A DNA stretch of 64,000 bases, from positions 496,001-560,000 of the forward strand of contig JAFZQG010000004.1 in the NCBI GenBank assembly GCA_017550145.1. The letters are read 5' to 3'. The notes below the pieces were generated by a model. The model was not told the DNA's origin, made no database searches, and saw only the letters and a program-made list of their open reading frames with translations. The position numbers were made by a program, and so were the translations under genes. Positions 53,301 to 61,070 of this stretch are shown piece by piece. The number at the start of each line of letters is the position of its first letter. The first letter of the stretch is position 1. The stretch is from Erysipelotrichaceae bacterium. Lineage in GTDB: Bacteria > Bacillota_I > Bacilli_A > Erysipelotrichales > Erysipelotrichaceae.

Positions 53301-55291
53301 AAGTATTTGCAAAGGCAAAGTGTCAGTATGAATTCTGTGATCACTCCATAACCGAAACAGTTAATACCACTGCAGAAGAAACTGAAGAAAACAAGATTAA
53401 GTATACCGCTGAGTTCAAAAACTCTGTTTTCCGTACTCAGGAAAAGTATGTTGAGAAAAATCAAGGAGAGGGTCATAAACATGAGTGGGGCAAAAACACC
53501 GCATACGAATGGTTAGTAGTCGATGATCCGATATTTACCACAGGTCTATCGATCGTTATCTGCGTCGCCAGTACAGAATGCAAGGTTGAAGACTGTAATG
53601 AAAAAACCAGTGTCGGTATTCAGGCAACGCTGAATACTGAAGATAAGGACTATCAGCCAGCCGGTTGTGAAACAAGTGGTGTCGATGTATATAAGGCAGA
53701 GTTCAATAACGGCTGGGCAAGCAACCAGACTTATAATTTGACCACAAGACCTCTAGGTCATAATTATTCAGTACCGGAATATGTTTGGTCGAATGACAAT
53801 TCATCTGTAACAGCAAGCATGACCTGCAGCCACGAGGGTTGCAATGGGGCAACAGAAAGAGTCAATACAAGTTCTGAAATAAGCAGAGAAGCAAGCTGTA
53901 CAGAAAACAGTCAGACGACTTATACTGCCGATTTCACGAATGAGTATTTTACTAAGCAAACCAAGACTGTAGAAAACGATGATGCACATGGTCATGAATA
54001 TAATCAGCCTGAATATACATGGGATAGTGAAAACAGTATTGTTACAGCTCATAAGTCATGTAAAGAACATGATGATGACGTTTATGAACAGTCTGATACA
54101 GAATCATCTGAGTTAGAACCGGCAACTGCTGAGAAGAACGGCAAACTGAAAATAACTGCCAGTTTTACTAAAGAAGGGTTCACTACTCAGGAAAAAGAAG
54201 TCACAGTCGACAAGCTTGGGCATGACTATTACTTTGACAGATTTACAGCTGAAGCTGATGAAACAAACGGTAACATCACTTCAGCTAAGGCAATATTCAA
54301 AGACAGGATGGATCCAAATAATACCAGGGAAATCACTGCTGAAGCCTATGTCAACGAAGAACTGAGCAATGATCCGACCTGTACAGATGGCGGAAATACT
54401 GTCTGGACTCTTTATATCAGTGCTGATGATTCTCTGGATAAGACCAGTCATATTGCTAAGGAATACCGCACCTTTAATCACGACTGTCTTGGCCATGATT
54501 ATGGTGAGGCAGAATACAAGTGGAGCAATGACAACAGCAGTGTAATTGCCAGAACAGTATGTCTAAATGATGACAGTCACGAAATAAAAGAAACTGTCTC
54601 TACTGAAATCGTAATACAGGAGGGAACAGGACAAGGCGGAAAAACAAAAATAACCTATACCGCTGAATTCAAGGACAATCATTTTGCGAAACAGACTAAA
54701 ACTGTTGAAGTGGAAAAAGAAGTAATCCATACTGTAAGTTTCATTGTCAATGACGGCAGTCCGATTGAGGTAAAAGTTGAACACGGGCATACCGTGAATG
54801 ATCCGATCAATCCGGAAGGAAAGAAAGACATGCTGGAAGGATGGTTCAAAGACTCTGCCAACAGGACTGCAGAAAACAGCTGGAACTTCAATGAACCGGT
54901 AAGCTCAGATCTCAAACTGTATGCTTATATGAATCTTTATGTCTGCATTGCCAGAACTGATTCGTGGGAACTGGGCGACAGAGGAAACGCTTCATTCAGA
55001 TTTATCCTGAATGAACTTATCAATGATAGAAAACTTGATGATAATAAATTGCTGGAAGATTTTGAACAGAACGGCAGAAAAGTCTATCTTGATGGCAGAT
55101 TACTTTCCGCAGCGGAATATGATTATGAGATAGGATCACTGATTATTAATCTTCATGATTCATGTCTTAACAGTCTTTCCGAAGGTAAACATACATTGAG
55201 AGTTGATTTCTCCAAGGGTTCTGCAACAACAGAATTTTCCGTGAAAAAGCGGAAGATTTATTACCATATTCCGATTACAGGTGTTAACTGA
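50387..55291 (+). CDS. large secreted protein with PI-PLC X domain and repeat modules
   Basis: 1634 residues with a signal peptide (LYTFMLSAILLTTLFPCNIISA). Residues about 60-400 form a PI-PLC X domain: the first catalytic His in ISDLSIPGTHDSATY, the second in KGLILGHGCED. An InlB/Flg_new-type repeat follows (YPFLGWYEEG...LYAKW), then a beta-helix rich in TINGGRITA-like turns (about 550-760), then repeated modules containing CxxC pairs and GHDY-type turns (about 790-1450), and a second Flg_new-like unit near 1480. No LPXTG sorting signal is seen at the C-terminus. It could cleave phosphoinositides or GPI-like lipids at host or bacterial surfaces. Confidence 0.85.
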   Translation: MEKQIIKNVKKLYTFMLSAILLTTLFPCNIISAEENKEEASRKTVSYNEVPADLNGSNWMSKLDDNIVISDLSIPGTHDSATYQIGLIDDSIACVQNHYIFSGSNLANYFFKISDASTVGQMDRGFRHFDLRIKLDKDKGLILGHGCEDSRYMVKDGEKEKQYTLSLDYLMRNIQLFLLKHPSETILIEISEENDTGSSKQAFEYFKRKAETENVIWCGDHVPTLGEVRGKIVIFSQLKNYQQRDYLLKDSNDYWATVISNEYGNDEPVSIQRKMVTDTFEVWGENHWDKVEIDEKMAFVVNSIKDKDNSAEAVKNRLAKQNKKVWVFNYSSANWPTRMTYVDENTPRYVFNPLEPKFYSEDIVPEIKKLLNGSYNNVFTGIIAFDFGEREEAEAVWKTNYRRTFTLPYRYNVTFDSRGGYEVDDQVLIESSKAKEVIPYKNSYPFLGWYEEGTDELFDFDKRIYKDTHLYAKWRWISVDYVDQYGNKQTKEKVIALEKDYRNNWNERILDSWIIVNESFETNTRIEVNGNINLIIPDGVTITANNGISIRRNSSLTIWTQSHSENNGVIIARINDNTYSNSATIGGNSQIIAGAITINGGRITAYASGYGAAIGSGRWTDAGSGTITINNGTVTAVSQGEGAAIGGGKGADGMNIVINNGIVSASANAAAAIGAGTDEYKTHPNHEAFVVTIHGGTVNAQGTYGIGGNKSFVTYESGTVKATGTADGAGIGGKDARISLSWTDMDNDSVTCSSYKGNIVLEKSFEYIDEDKNIVTAPITDNKTIVPGHDHVLRKVDRVAPTCEANGTEAYWICDGCGKMYSDPSGERQISAPQTINKLGHDWYEAYIKEEPTCNSEGIAYYMCRNGFHAKEVSIPRTEDHVYGEVTYIWNGTESLKAERTCTRCAHKQEEEATLEVLYNPDEPNCQMAVFKFVTGHFTNEDFKDQQKSEKVPKLPHSFGEPEYIWEEDNSKVFAKAKCQYEFCDHSITETVNTTAEETEENKIKYTAEFKNSVFRTQEKYVEKNQGEGHKHEWGKNTAYEWLVVDDPIFTTGLSIVICVASTECKVEDCNEKTSVGIQATLNTEDKDYQPAGCETSGVDVYKAEFNNGWASNQTYNLTTRPLGHNYSVPEYVWSNDNSSVTASMTCSHEGCNGATERVNTSSEISREASCTENSQTTYTADFTNEYFTKQTKTVENDDAHGHEYNQPEYTWDSENSIVTAHKSCKEHDDDVYEQSDTESSELEPATAEKNGKLKITASFTKEGFTTQEKEVTVDKLGHDYYFDRFTAEADETNGNITSAKAIFKDRMDPNNTREITAEAYVNEELSNDPTCTDGGNTVWTLYISADDSLDKTSHIAKEYRTFNHDCLGHDYGEAEYKWSNDNSSVIARTVCLNDDSHEIKETVSTEIVIQEGTGQGGKTKITYTAEFKDNHFAKQTKTVEVEKEVIHTVSFIVNDGSPIEVKVEHGHTVNDPINPEGKKDMLEGWFKDSANRTAENSWNFNEPVSSDLKLYAYMNLYVCIARTDSWELGDRGNASFRFILNELINDRKLDDNKLLEDFEQNGRKVYLDGRLLSAAEYDYEIGSLIINLHDSCLNSLSEGKHTLRVDFSKGSATTEFSVKKRKIYYHIPITGVN

Positions 55292-55302
55292 TACATAAAT
55301 GT

Positions 55303-55335
55303 AATAAAGACGGGTCTATGTGATCCGTCTTTATT
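55303..55335. terminator. bidirectional terminator
   Basis: An 11-bp stem AATAAAGACGG / CCGTCTTTATT with an 11-nt loop between convergent genes. Confidence 0.88.
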
Positions 55336-55342
55336 GTTTTGA

Positions 55343-56146
55343 CTAAAGGTTATGTTTACTCTGCAACAGAGATCTTGTTTCTTCGGCAAAGTCATATTGC
55401 GACATATATTCGCCTTTAAACTGATGAACGGCAACAGGGTCGCCTTGCAGATAACGGTAATAGTCGCAGTCAAACATTGAAGTATCTACACCGATGCCTA
55501 CTCTTTCCTGATGAAGGATGGCGTTCTCGGCTTCGACTTCTGCAAATACATCTTTAAGGTCTTTGACATATTTTCTCAAGCGGGCTTTGGTGTGCTGGTC
55601 GGCAGGTTCGTTCGGCCACAGACAGCCGATCAGGATATCGTTTGAACAGATGGCTCCGTTATGATCGATCAGACAGGCCAGCAGTTCCTTGCTTTTGGAG
55701 TAGGAGAAATCTAAAGGTGCATCATTATAGAACGCTTCAAAGGTGCCGAAGCATCTGATGCGTATTCTGCTTTTTTCACTCTGTCCCGGTTTATTGCGCA
55801 GTACCAGCAGCTGATGAGCTACCGTTTCTTTTGTGATCGGTTTGAGCAGGTAGCCGCTGGCATCCAGTTCAAAGGCATTGATTGCATATTCCTTGTATCC
55901 GGTGATTATAATGATATTCAACTTCGGATAGCGTTTCTTCAGATGTTTGCCTAATGACAAGCCATTCATTTCACCGGGCATTTCCACATCAAGGAAAGCA
56001 ATATCCAAAGGAGATTTTTTTGCGAGATCCAAAGCGTCTTTAGCACTGGTCGCACCAAGATGGGTACCGTTGGGATCAAGCTGTTTAAGGATCGTTATCA
56101 TTGACGTAACAATAAGTTCACGGTCATCTACTGTCAGAGTGTACAT
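55343..56146 (-). CDS. response regulator with BTAD/SARP-like output domain
   Basis: 267 residues. Receiver domain at 1-120: TVDDRELIV, phospho-acceptor Asp in DIAFLDVEMPGEM and Lys in LLKPIT. The output domain starts with IRIRCFGTFEAFYN, the winged-helix start of SARP regulators, and continues into a BTAD-like helical region (TKARLRKYVKDLKDVF). It should activate transcription when phosphorylated. It lies 2 bp downstream of its kinase gene. Confidence 0.88.
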   Translation of the reverse strand: MYTLTVDDRELIVTSMITILKQLDPNGTHLGATSAKDALDLAKKSPLDIAFLDVEMPGEMNGLSLGKHLKKRYPKLNIIIITGYKEYAINAFELDASGYLLKPITKETVAHQLLVLRNKPGQSEKSRIRIRCFGTFEAFYNDAPLDFSYSKSKELLACLIDHNGAICSNDILIGCLWPNEPADQHTKARLRKYVKDLKDVFAEVEAENAILHQERVGIGVDTSMFDCDYYRYLQGDPVAVHQFKGEYMSQYDFAEETRSLLQSKHNL

Positions 56147-56148
56147 GT

Positions 56149-57243
56149 TTAATTTCCTTTTCTGGGAACCATGATTATTGTTCTGGTTCCATTTTCATCA
56201 CTTTTTATTTCAATGGTTCCGCCACATAAAGACTCTAAACGCCTTGCGGTATTGGAGATACCTATACCGTTACTTTCTTTTTGAACTTTAGTCATATCAA
56301 CGCCATGTATACCGTTATCGTAAACGGTTATCCGGATATAATCTCCTATTGCTTCAGTAGTAAGAAGAACTTCACCATTACCGTCATCCCTGCTCAAAGC
56401 TCCGTGCTTTACGGCATTTTCAACGATCGGCTGAATGCTTAAGGCCGGAATTTCGAAATCCCGAACATCAAGTTCATAGTTGAAGCGGAATTTTCTGGCA
56501 GGATCGATCTGTTCTAAAGCAATGTACTGCCTGACGTGCTTAAGTTCCTCATCAAAAGGAATCAGTTTTTCCGAAACCATTCCGTCAATATTGGAACGCA
56601 GGTAAGCTGACAGATTCCTGATATTATCCGCTGCTGCTTCAGAATCGCTATGGCATAGTGTTTCGATCGAAGAAAGAGAATTGAAGATAAAATGAGGTCT
56701 GATCTGATTGGCCAGGATCTTGCCCATCGTCAGATCCATCTTCTGTTCCGTTTCCTGCAGTTTTCTTTCACTGTCCACAAGTATCAGACTCTGAATCATG
56801 TGAAGAGATACCGCCCATGCTGTATAAAGAATTGTGATCTCAGGAAAAATCATCGAAAACAGGATGGCGATGATCGGCGGCAAAACAGCACAGCTGATCT
56901 GAGCAACTGGTATATGCATTCCTTTGGGAACAGTCAGATATCCTTCTTCATTAATAAAGATACATATCACAGCAATTATGATCGAGAGGATGAAGATACA
57001 TATTCCTATTATAAGTAATGCTTTATTAAGGAAAGTATCCGGAATTAAGTAAGCAGCAATTTCCGATGAAAGAAAAATGCTGAGGGCAAACAGGTGAGCC
57101 GTTACGGAAAAGAATAGATATTTCTGTTTTTTTCTGTTGATCCTGTGACTGCCAAAAAGCAGTGTTCCGGGGAACAGCAGAAGAAACAGTATCACGATAC
57201 CAAAGATATTCAGAAGAATATTAATGACAAGATAATAGTTCAT
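56149..57243 (-). CDS. LytS-type sensor histidine kinase
   Basis: 364 residues. Six or so membrane helices form the N-terminal half with little extracellular loop. The kinase part has the phospho-accepting His in NQIRPHFIFNSLSSIETL, the N box QPIVENAVKHGAL, and the G boxes DNGIHGVD and GIGISNTARRLE. It partners the regulator encoded 2 bp downstream. The sensed signal is unknown. Confidence 0.9.
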   Translation of the reverse strand: MNYYLVINILLNIFGIVILFLLLFPGTLLFGSHRINRKKQKYLFFSVTAHLFALSIFLSSEIAAYLIPDTFLNKALLIIGICIFILSIIIAVICIFINEEGYLTVPKGMHIPVAQISCAVLPPIIAILFSMIFPEITILYTAWAVSLHMIQSLILVDSERKLQETEQKMDLTMGKILANQIRPHFIFNSLSSIETLCHSDSEAAADNIRNLSAYLRSNIDGMVSEKLIPFDEELKHVRQYIALEQIDPARKFRFNYELDVRDFEIPALSIQPIVENAVKHGALSRDDGNGEVLLTTEAIGDYIRITVYDNGIHGVDMTKVQKESNGIGISNTARRLESLCGGTIEIKSDENGTRTIIMVPRKGN

Positions 57244-57247
57244 GTTT

Positions 57248-57982
57248 TTAATCCGAGATGGCAGTTATTATATCAATAATTCTATGCGTGTATTTCAGAA
57301 TATTTATCTGTACCAGCAGAAAGAGTATTCCGACCATGATAGCAGCTAACGACATGATCAGCAAAGCAATAGCCGATTCAATGGAGAATATCGTCATAAC
57401 GATAACACCGATATAAATAAACAGGACTGCAGAATACACCATATCGGCATGTCTGGTGATTATTTTGTCCGGCTGCTGACCGATACTGTTCATAATCGAT
57501 TCATAACCTTTAAGCAGAAAATGGGTTGCAAAGGCAAACAGTGCGAAGATAATGGTTCTGACGGCAAATGATGATGCTTCGATGAAGGAGATCTCTTTTC
57601 CGAAAAAGGACAATCCGATGATCTTTGTTATCAGCATGATCGCATTTGCCAGGGAGTATAAGCTGTATAAGAGGCGGGAATAGCGGATGTATCTGCTGTT
57701 TGCTTCCATCTCTCCAAGACCGCTGATAATGCTCAGAGCGCAAAGAGCTTTAAGCACATAACGCAGGATCAGCAAGATGAAGGCAAGTTTGATCATGATA
57801 CCGCCGCTGTCTCCGATAAGACCTAATGAAAAAAGATCCGGATCAACACCTGTTGCTCTTAAGCGGTAATCGGTGGTAACCAGCAGAATCATGATCAGAA
57901 GCGGTATGAACAGCGAAAAAAGAAAATCCAGTTTAAATCCGATATATATTCTTTTGAAATAAGAAGCCTTCAATCCGCCCAT
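57248..57982 (-). CDS. multi-helix membrane protein co-transcribed with the kinase
   Basis: 244 residues, about six membrane helices, no catalytic motif recognised. It precedes the kinase gene by 4 bp and may help sense the signal or be a target. TATAAT on the minus strand lies at plus 58016-58021. Could be an unrecognised permease-like protein. Confidence 0.65.
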   Translation of the reverse strand: MGGLKASYFKRIYIGFKLDFLFSLFIPLLIMILLVTTDYRLRATGVDPDLFSLGLIGDSGGIMIKLAFILLILRYVLKALCALSIISGLGEMEANSRYIRYSRLLYSLYSLANAIMLITKIIGLSFFGKEISFIEASSFAVRTIIFALFAFATHFLLKGYESIMNSIGQQPDKIITRHADMVYSAVLFIYIGVIVMTIFSIESAIALLIMSLAAIMVGILFLLVQINILKYTHRIIDIITAISD

Positions 57983-58112
57983 ATGATTGTTACTCTCTGT
58001 AATTTAAACACGCTTATTATAGGATAATTAACAGATCTCATCAAATAATGACTCAAATTAAGGATAAGATGTGATCAATTATGTCTTTTCAGCTGCCAGT
58101 AACATGTTTCGG

Positions 58113-58131
58113 GTTCACGTATATGGAACGC
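58113..58131. promoter_or_regulatory. second copy of the 19-bp motif
   Basis: GTTCACGTATATGGAACGC; compare 48911-48929. On the plus strand an AT-rich TATATATAAAT follows at the same distance as the -10 box does in the other copy. It lies about 130 bp upstream of the leftward kinase operon start and 190 bp before the DUF3800 RNA, so either could be its target. Confidence 0.45.
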
Positions 58132-58282
58132 TCACTGTTATATATAAATTTATGATATAGAAAAAACTGAGGATTATAGACGATTTAATTAATTTACAAA
58201 AAATATGTAAATGCATGAAAAAATGAGAAAGTGATGCCTTTTTTATAGCATGGGATTAACTTTTTGGCATCAACTCCACTAA

Positions 58283-58310
58283 TTGAAAACCAAACATTTT
58301 GTGTTAGAAT
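58283..58310 (+). promoter_or_regulatory. promoter of the DUF3800 RNA
   Basis: TTGAAA (58283-58288), a 16-bp spacer and extended -10 TGT-TAGAAT (58302-58310). The expected +1 is at about 58317, exactly where the closing stem of the RNA begins. Confidence 0.55.
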
Positions 58311-58316
58311 AAATAT

Positions 58317-58383
58317 AGAAAAAGTGTCGGCTTCCGGCAGACGGATGTTGGATGTGCAGAATGATGCGGGCCCTCACTTTTTT
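58317..58383 (+). ncRNA. DUF3800-associated structured RNA
   Basis: A 67-nt element directly before a DUF3800 gene. An 8-bp closing stem pairs AAAAAGTG (58319-58326) with CACTTTTT (58375-58382); the interior includes TCGGCTTCCGG and GCGGGCCC. A second copy (48597) conserves the core while the surrounding sequence has drifted. RNA motifs upstream of DUF3800 genes (DUF3800-I to -XI) have been published from comparative searches; this element is a candidate member of that set or a new one. The T-rich end could act as a terminator that limits read-through into the gene. Confidence 0.72.
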
Positions 58384-58395
58384 CTTTTCTAAGCT

Positions 58396-58977
58396 ATGAA
58401 GTATCTGTATATAGATGAATCGCTAGATGAGAACTTATTTGTAGTCGGCGGTATCCTTGTTGATAATGAACAGGATATGCTTTTGGCATACAGGCAGTTC
58501 AAGAAATCGATAGACAGTATACCTATGACTAGGAAACAGAAAGAAAGAATTACTCATGAGTTTAATGCAAGCCTTCTTGATAAATCATTTCCACAGATAA
58601 AGAGAAAACTGTTATATAAATTGAATGTTTTTGACTGCAAGGTAGTCTATGCTTCAGCAAACAAACACAATATTAAAAGTCAAAAGGAAAAAGAGAAAAC
58701 CTATATTCATTTATTGAGTAGAATTATAGAAATAATAAACGAAGATGTGATCGTTGTGACTTTTGATTCTTTTGGCAATGCACGTTTTGAAAGAGATATC
58801 ATATCAGCAATATCTAATTATAAAAATGTTAGTTCGATCAGAAACGATCTGTCATTCAATAATAAGGGGTTACAGTTTGCCGACAATGTATGCGGTGTGA
58901 TACGTAAACATCTGTCAGGAAATGATGCGGATGATTTTTATAAGATTATTGAATCAATGACAATTAACGCAAACTGA
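58396..58977 (+). CDS. DUF3800 protein (predicted RNase H-like fold)
   Basis: 193 residues. KYLYIDESLDENLFVVGGILVD opens with the DE pair typical of DUF3800, VVTFDSFG gives a second Asp, and LQFADNVCGVIRKHL a third; together they resemble an RNase H-like metal site. The family is of unknown function and often follows a structured RNA. There is no Shine-Dalgarno: the ATG comes 13 nt after the RNA stem, as in the RT module at 13.2 kb. A degraded copy at 48.7 kb shows it duplicates locally. Confidence 0.85.
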   Translation: MKYLYIDESLDENLFVVGGILVDNEQDMLLAYRQFKKSIDSIPMTRKQKERITHEFNASLLDKSFPQIKRKLLYKLNVFDCKVVYASANKHNIKSQKEKEKTYIHLLSRIIEIINEDVIVVTFDSFGNARFERDIISAISNYKNVSSIRNDLSFNNKGLQFADNVCGVIRKHLSGNDADDFYKIIESMTINAN

Positions 58978-59114
58978 ACGGACTATCTTTGCTGCCGAAG
59001 CATAAAACTTTATCTGAATTCTAATAACGGTTTCCTTAAAGTTTTATACAATTTTAGAGTTATAAAAGAAAAAAGCCTTATTTTTTAAGACTTTTTGGCA
59101 CATAAGAAACAAAA

Positions 59115-59132
59115 AAAGTCCTTTCGGACTTT
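59115..59132 (-). terminator. terminator of a former tRNA unit
   Basis: On the minus strand a 7-bp stem AAAGTCC / GGACTTT with a GAAA tetraloop and T-run, just after the tRNA 3' end. Confidence 0.75.
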
Positions 59133-59142
59133 ATGTTATAAG

Positions 59143-59191
59143 TGGTGATTCCCTAGGGATTCGAACCCTAGACCCTCTGATTAAGAGTCAG
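59143..59191 (-). tRNA. 3' half of tRNA-Lys (CUU), partial
   Basis: On the minus strand the sequence starts inside the anticodon stem (CTGACTCTTAATCAG, loop CTCTTAA, anticodon CTT), has a T arm TAGGG-TTCGAAT-CCCTA, acceptor strand GGGAATC and an encoded ACCA end. No D arm or 5' acceptor strand is present to the right. This is the usual leftover of an element integrating into a tRNA gene (attachment-site remnant). Confidence 0.75.
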
Positions 59192-59352
59192 TTGTGGTTT
59201 TATAAAATAATGTAGTATTTATCGGCACTTTTGAAGGCCGGTGATTTTTTATACGACCATTTTACGACCAGATAAGTTTGCTGTTTAAAAGACATAAAAA
59301 GAGACATAGAGGGCTAACTCCATGAAGTATAATCTAGGTGGAGGGATGTGTT
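59192..59352. other. junction of the AT-rich island, integrase-like remnant sequence
   Basis: The stretch next to the tRNA fragment contains the duplicated TACGACCATTTTACGACCA, which resembles sequences seen at the attachment-side ends of tyrosine-integrase elements. No integrase gene remains. Otherwise no gene is seen. Confidence 0.3.
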
Positions 59353-59466
59353 ATGTTGATACATAAACTCCTGAAGCCTGCTTGTATGTCTTACCTTCAT
59401 GAAAAAGATAGACTTGCTGTATTGGATAATCTGTATTATCTACTATACAGTAAAAATCTTGAGTAG
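59353..59466 (+). CDS. putative small protein, 37 residues
   Basis: MLIHKLLKPACMSYLHEKDR... with a good GTGGAGGG ribosome site 7 nt upstream and a strong terminator 28 bp after the stop. The flanking signals suggest a real transcript. No similarity is recognised. Confidence 0.4.
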   Translation: MLIHKLLKPACMSYLHEKDRLAVLDNLYYLLYSKNLE

Positions 59467-59494
59467 TTAGTTTTAGATTTACAGGCAGGCTAAA

Positions 59495-59525
59495 GAAAAG
59501 AGGATGCTACCAACATCCTCTTTTC
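59495..59525 (+). terminator. intrinsic terminator
   Basis: A 12-bp stem GAAAAGAGGATG / CATCCTCTTTTC, loop CTACCAA, then CGTTTTT. Confidence 0.85.
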
Positions 59526-59619
59526 CGTTTTTGGCTTGTAAGCCTTACCTTCTCTTATAATATAGCAAATCAATCAACTTTTTTCAAAGAGTCTGTAAAA
59601 CGAGCAAAAAAGGCCTTTC

Positions 59620-59649
59620 TGAATTGCCCCACTAAAACGGGATAGTTCA
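59620..59649. repeat. IS-end-like inverted repeat
   Basis: TGAATTGCCCC opens and GGGATAGTTCA closes an imperfect palindrome. The outer bases resemble TGAACTGCCCC at 62964, the end of the IS3-type element. It may be a solo remnant of IS ends or an attenuator-like hairpin. Confidence 0.4.
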
Positions 59650-59682
59650 TTCAGTCTTTGCTTTATAATATGAGTTATTTTT

Positions 59683-59976
59683 TTAATCTTCCTTTTTATA
59701 GCCTATTTTAACACCAAGGAATTTCAAATATAGAACATCATCTGTATATTTTAATTTAAAATCATTTTTACCATCTAAGAACACACCATAATCAGTTTCT
59801 TTCCAGATAAATGCTTTTCTATCTTCTTCAGCTTCATCTGGAGAGGACATTATGGCTGTTCCATCAGCTTTTATTACTAATCTGCTTTCTGATGTGAAAT
59901 CGCCTTTATTTCCAAGAAATTCAATAGAAACCGGTTTCCACGTACCAACAAATTTGCTGTTTGTTAAATCTGGCAT
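59683..59976 (-). CDS. small lipocalin-like protein
   Basis: 97 residues. SKFVGTWKPVSIEF, SRLVIKADGTAIMSS, KAFIWKETDYGVFL and DVLYLKFLG suggest a small beta barrel of the lipocalin-like type (GxW near the start). No signal peptide is visible, so it should be cytoplasmic. GGAGGGAATA is a strong ribosome site on the minus strand. AT-rich, part of the acquired island. Confidence 0.6.
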   Translation of the reverse strand: MPDLTNSKFVGTWKPVSIEFLGNKGDFTSESRLVIKADGTAIMSSPDEAEEDRKAFIWKETDYGVFLDGKNDFKLKYTDDVLYLKFLGVKIGYKKED

Positions 59977-60192
59977 ATATTATTCCCTCCTGATATTTGA
60001 TTAACAATATTGTAACACTATCTATCGTGTAACAAAGTTTTATAATTCACACGACAGTTTAATTGCCACAAATTACTTTTCTATCGTATATAATTGTGTA
60101 AAAGGAATGACTGTTGGGAAGCAAATAAATAGTAATTACTGATTTGATCATTCAGTTCTGGAAAACTCCGGACCTTTATTCAGGAGATCGTT

Positions 60193-61020
60193 ATGCTTAA
60201 AAAGATTGTAGAGTATTTGAAAAAACATCCAATTATCGCAGCTGTATTAACTGTTATTTTTGGAACAATATGTGTATATACAGTGCCTGTAGAAAACAAT
60301 TTTCACAGGTTTCTAGTCAGAGCTATGCTTTGTGGTTTTGTGAGCTTTGTTCTATTCCAGATTTCTGGTGAAAAAACATTTGAATCATCATACAAAAACA
60401 CAGGCTATGTTCTTAAATATTTTTCTGCATTTTTAGTTATATCTTTAATTCAAGGAGTGATACTACTATTAGGTAGTATTCAAAGTAGTACCATGGTTGA
60501 TAACCCAGTTATAGGATTATTAAATACTTTTTTATTCTTTATATCTGTAGGATTATTTGAAGAACTGTTATTTAGAGCAGTTATTAATGATGCGATCTTA
60601 TATGAATTTAGAGATAAGAAAAATGTATTTCTTATAATAGCTTTAGTATCATCTCTTGTTTTTGGTGCAATTCATACAGTTGATGTGGACGTTACATCTC
60701 TTACAGCCTGGGCTTTAGCTATAGGCAAAACCTTAGAAACAGCAGTTTTTGGTTTTGCTTCACTGATTCTATATTGGAAGACAAGAAATGTATGGGCATG
60801 CGGTATAACTCATGGATTATATGATTTCTTTACTGCTTTTTCTACAGGTATATTTCAATCAGCTCAAGAGGCTACATCATATGTTGCAGTGAATGATAAT
60901 TCATCTTATTCATTAATCATGTATGGTGTCAGAGCTGTAATTGATCTGATAATTACTTTCATCATATGGAAAAAGGTTGGAAAGAAAATTGATTTTGAAA
61001 AGATAAGAAAAGAATGGTAA
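60193..61020 (+). CDS. CPBP-family intramembrane metalloprotease
   Basis: 275 residues, about eight membrane helices. EELLFR (EExxxR), FGAIH (FxxxH) and HGLYD (HxxxD/N) form the active site. Near bacteriocin genes such proteins are known as immunity factors; others process peptides. A second membrane protease (PrsW), an Xre regulator and two GG-leader peptides follow on the same strand within 1.9 kb. CAGGAG lies 8 nt before the ATG. Clearly more AT-rich than the core genes. Confidence 0.88.
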   Translation: MLKKIVEYLKKHPIIAAVLTVIFGTICVYTVPVENNFHRFLVRAMLCGFVSFVLFQISGEKTFESSYKNTGYVLKYFSAFLVISLIQGVILLLGSIQSSTMVDNPVIGLLNTFLFFISVGLFEELLFRAVINDAILYEFRDKKNVFLIIALVSSLVFGAIHTVDVDVTSLTAWALAIGKTLETAVFGFASLILYWKTRNVWACGITHGLYDFFTAFSTGIFQSAQEATSYVAVNDNSSYSLIMYGVRAVIDLIITFIIWKKVGKKIDFEKIRKEW

Positions 61021-61070
61021 TTAATCCAGAAGTGATTTTTCGACATATATTAGATTTGGAGGATTAAAAA

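Noticed and set aside
58113-58131. parS site
   Set aside because: The GTTCACGTATATGGAAC sequence lacks the CACGTG centre and symmetry of parS.
59143-59191. Complete functional tRNA gene
   Set aside because: Only the segment from the anticodon stem to CCA is present; the D arm and 5' acceptor strand are absent from the adjoining sequence.
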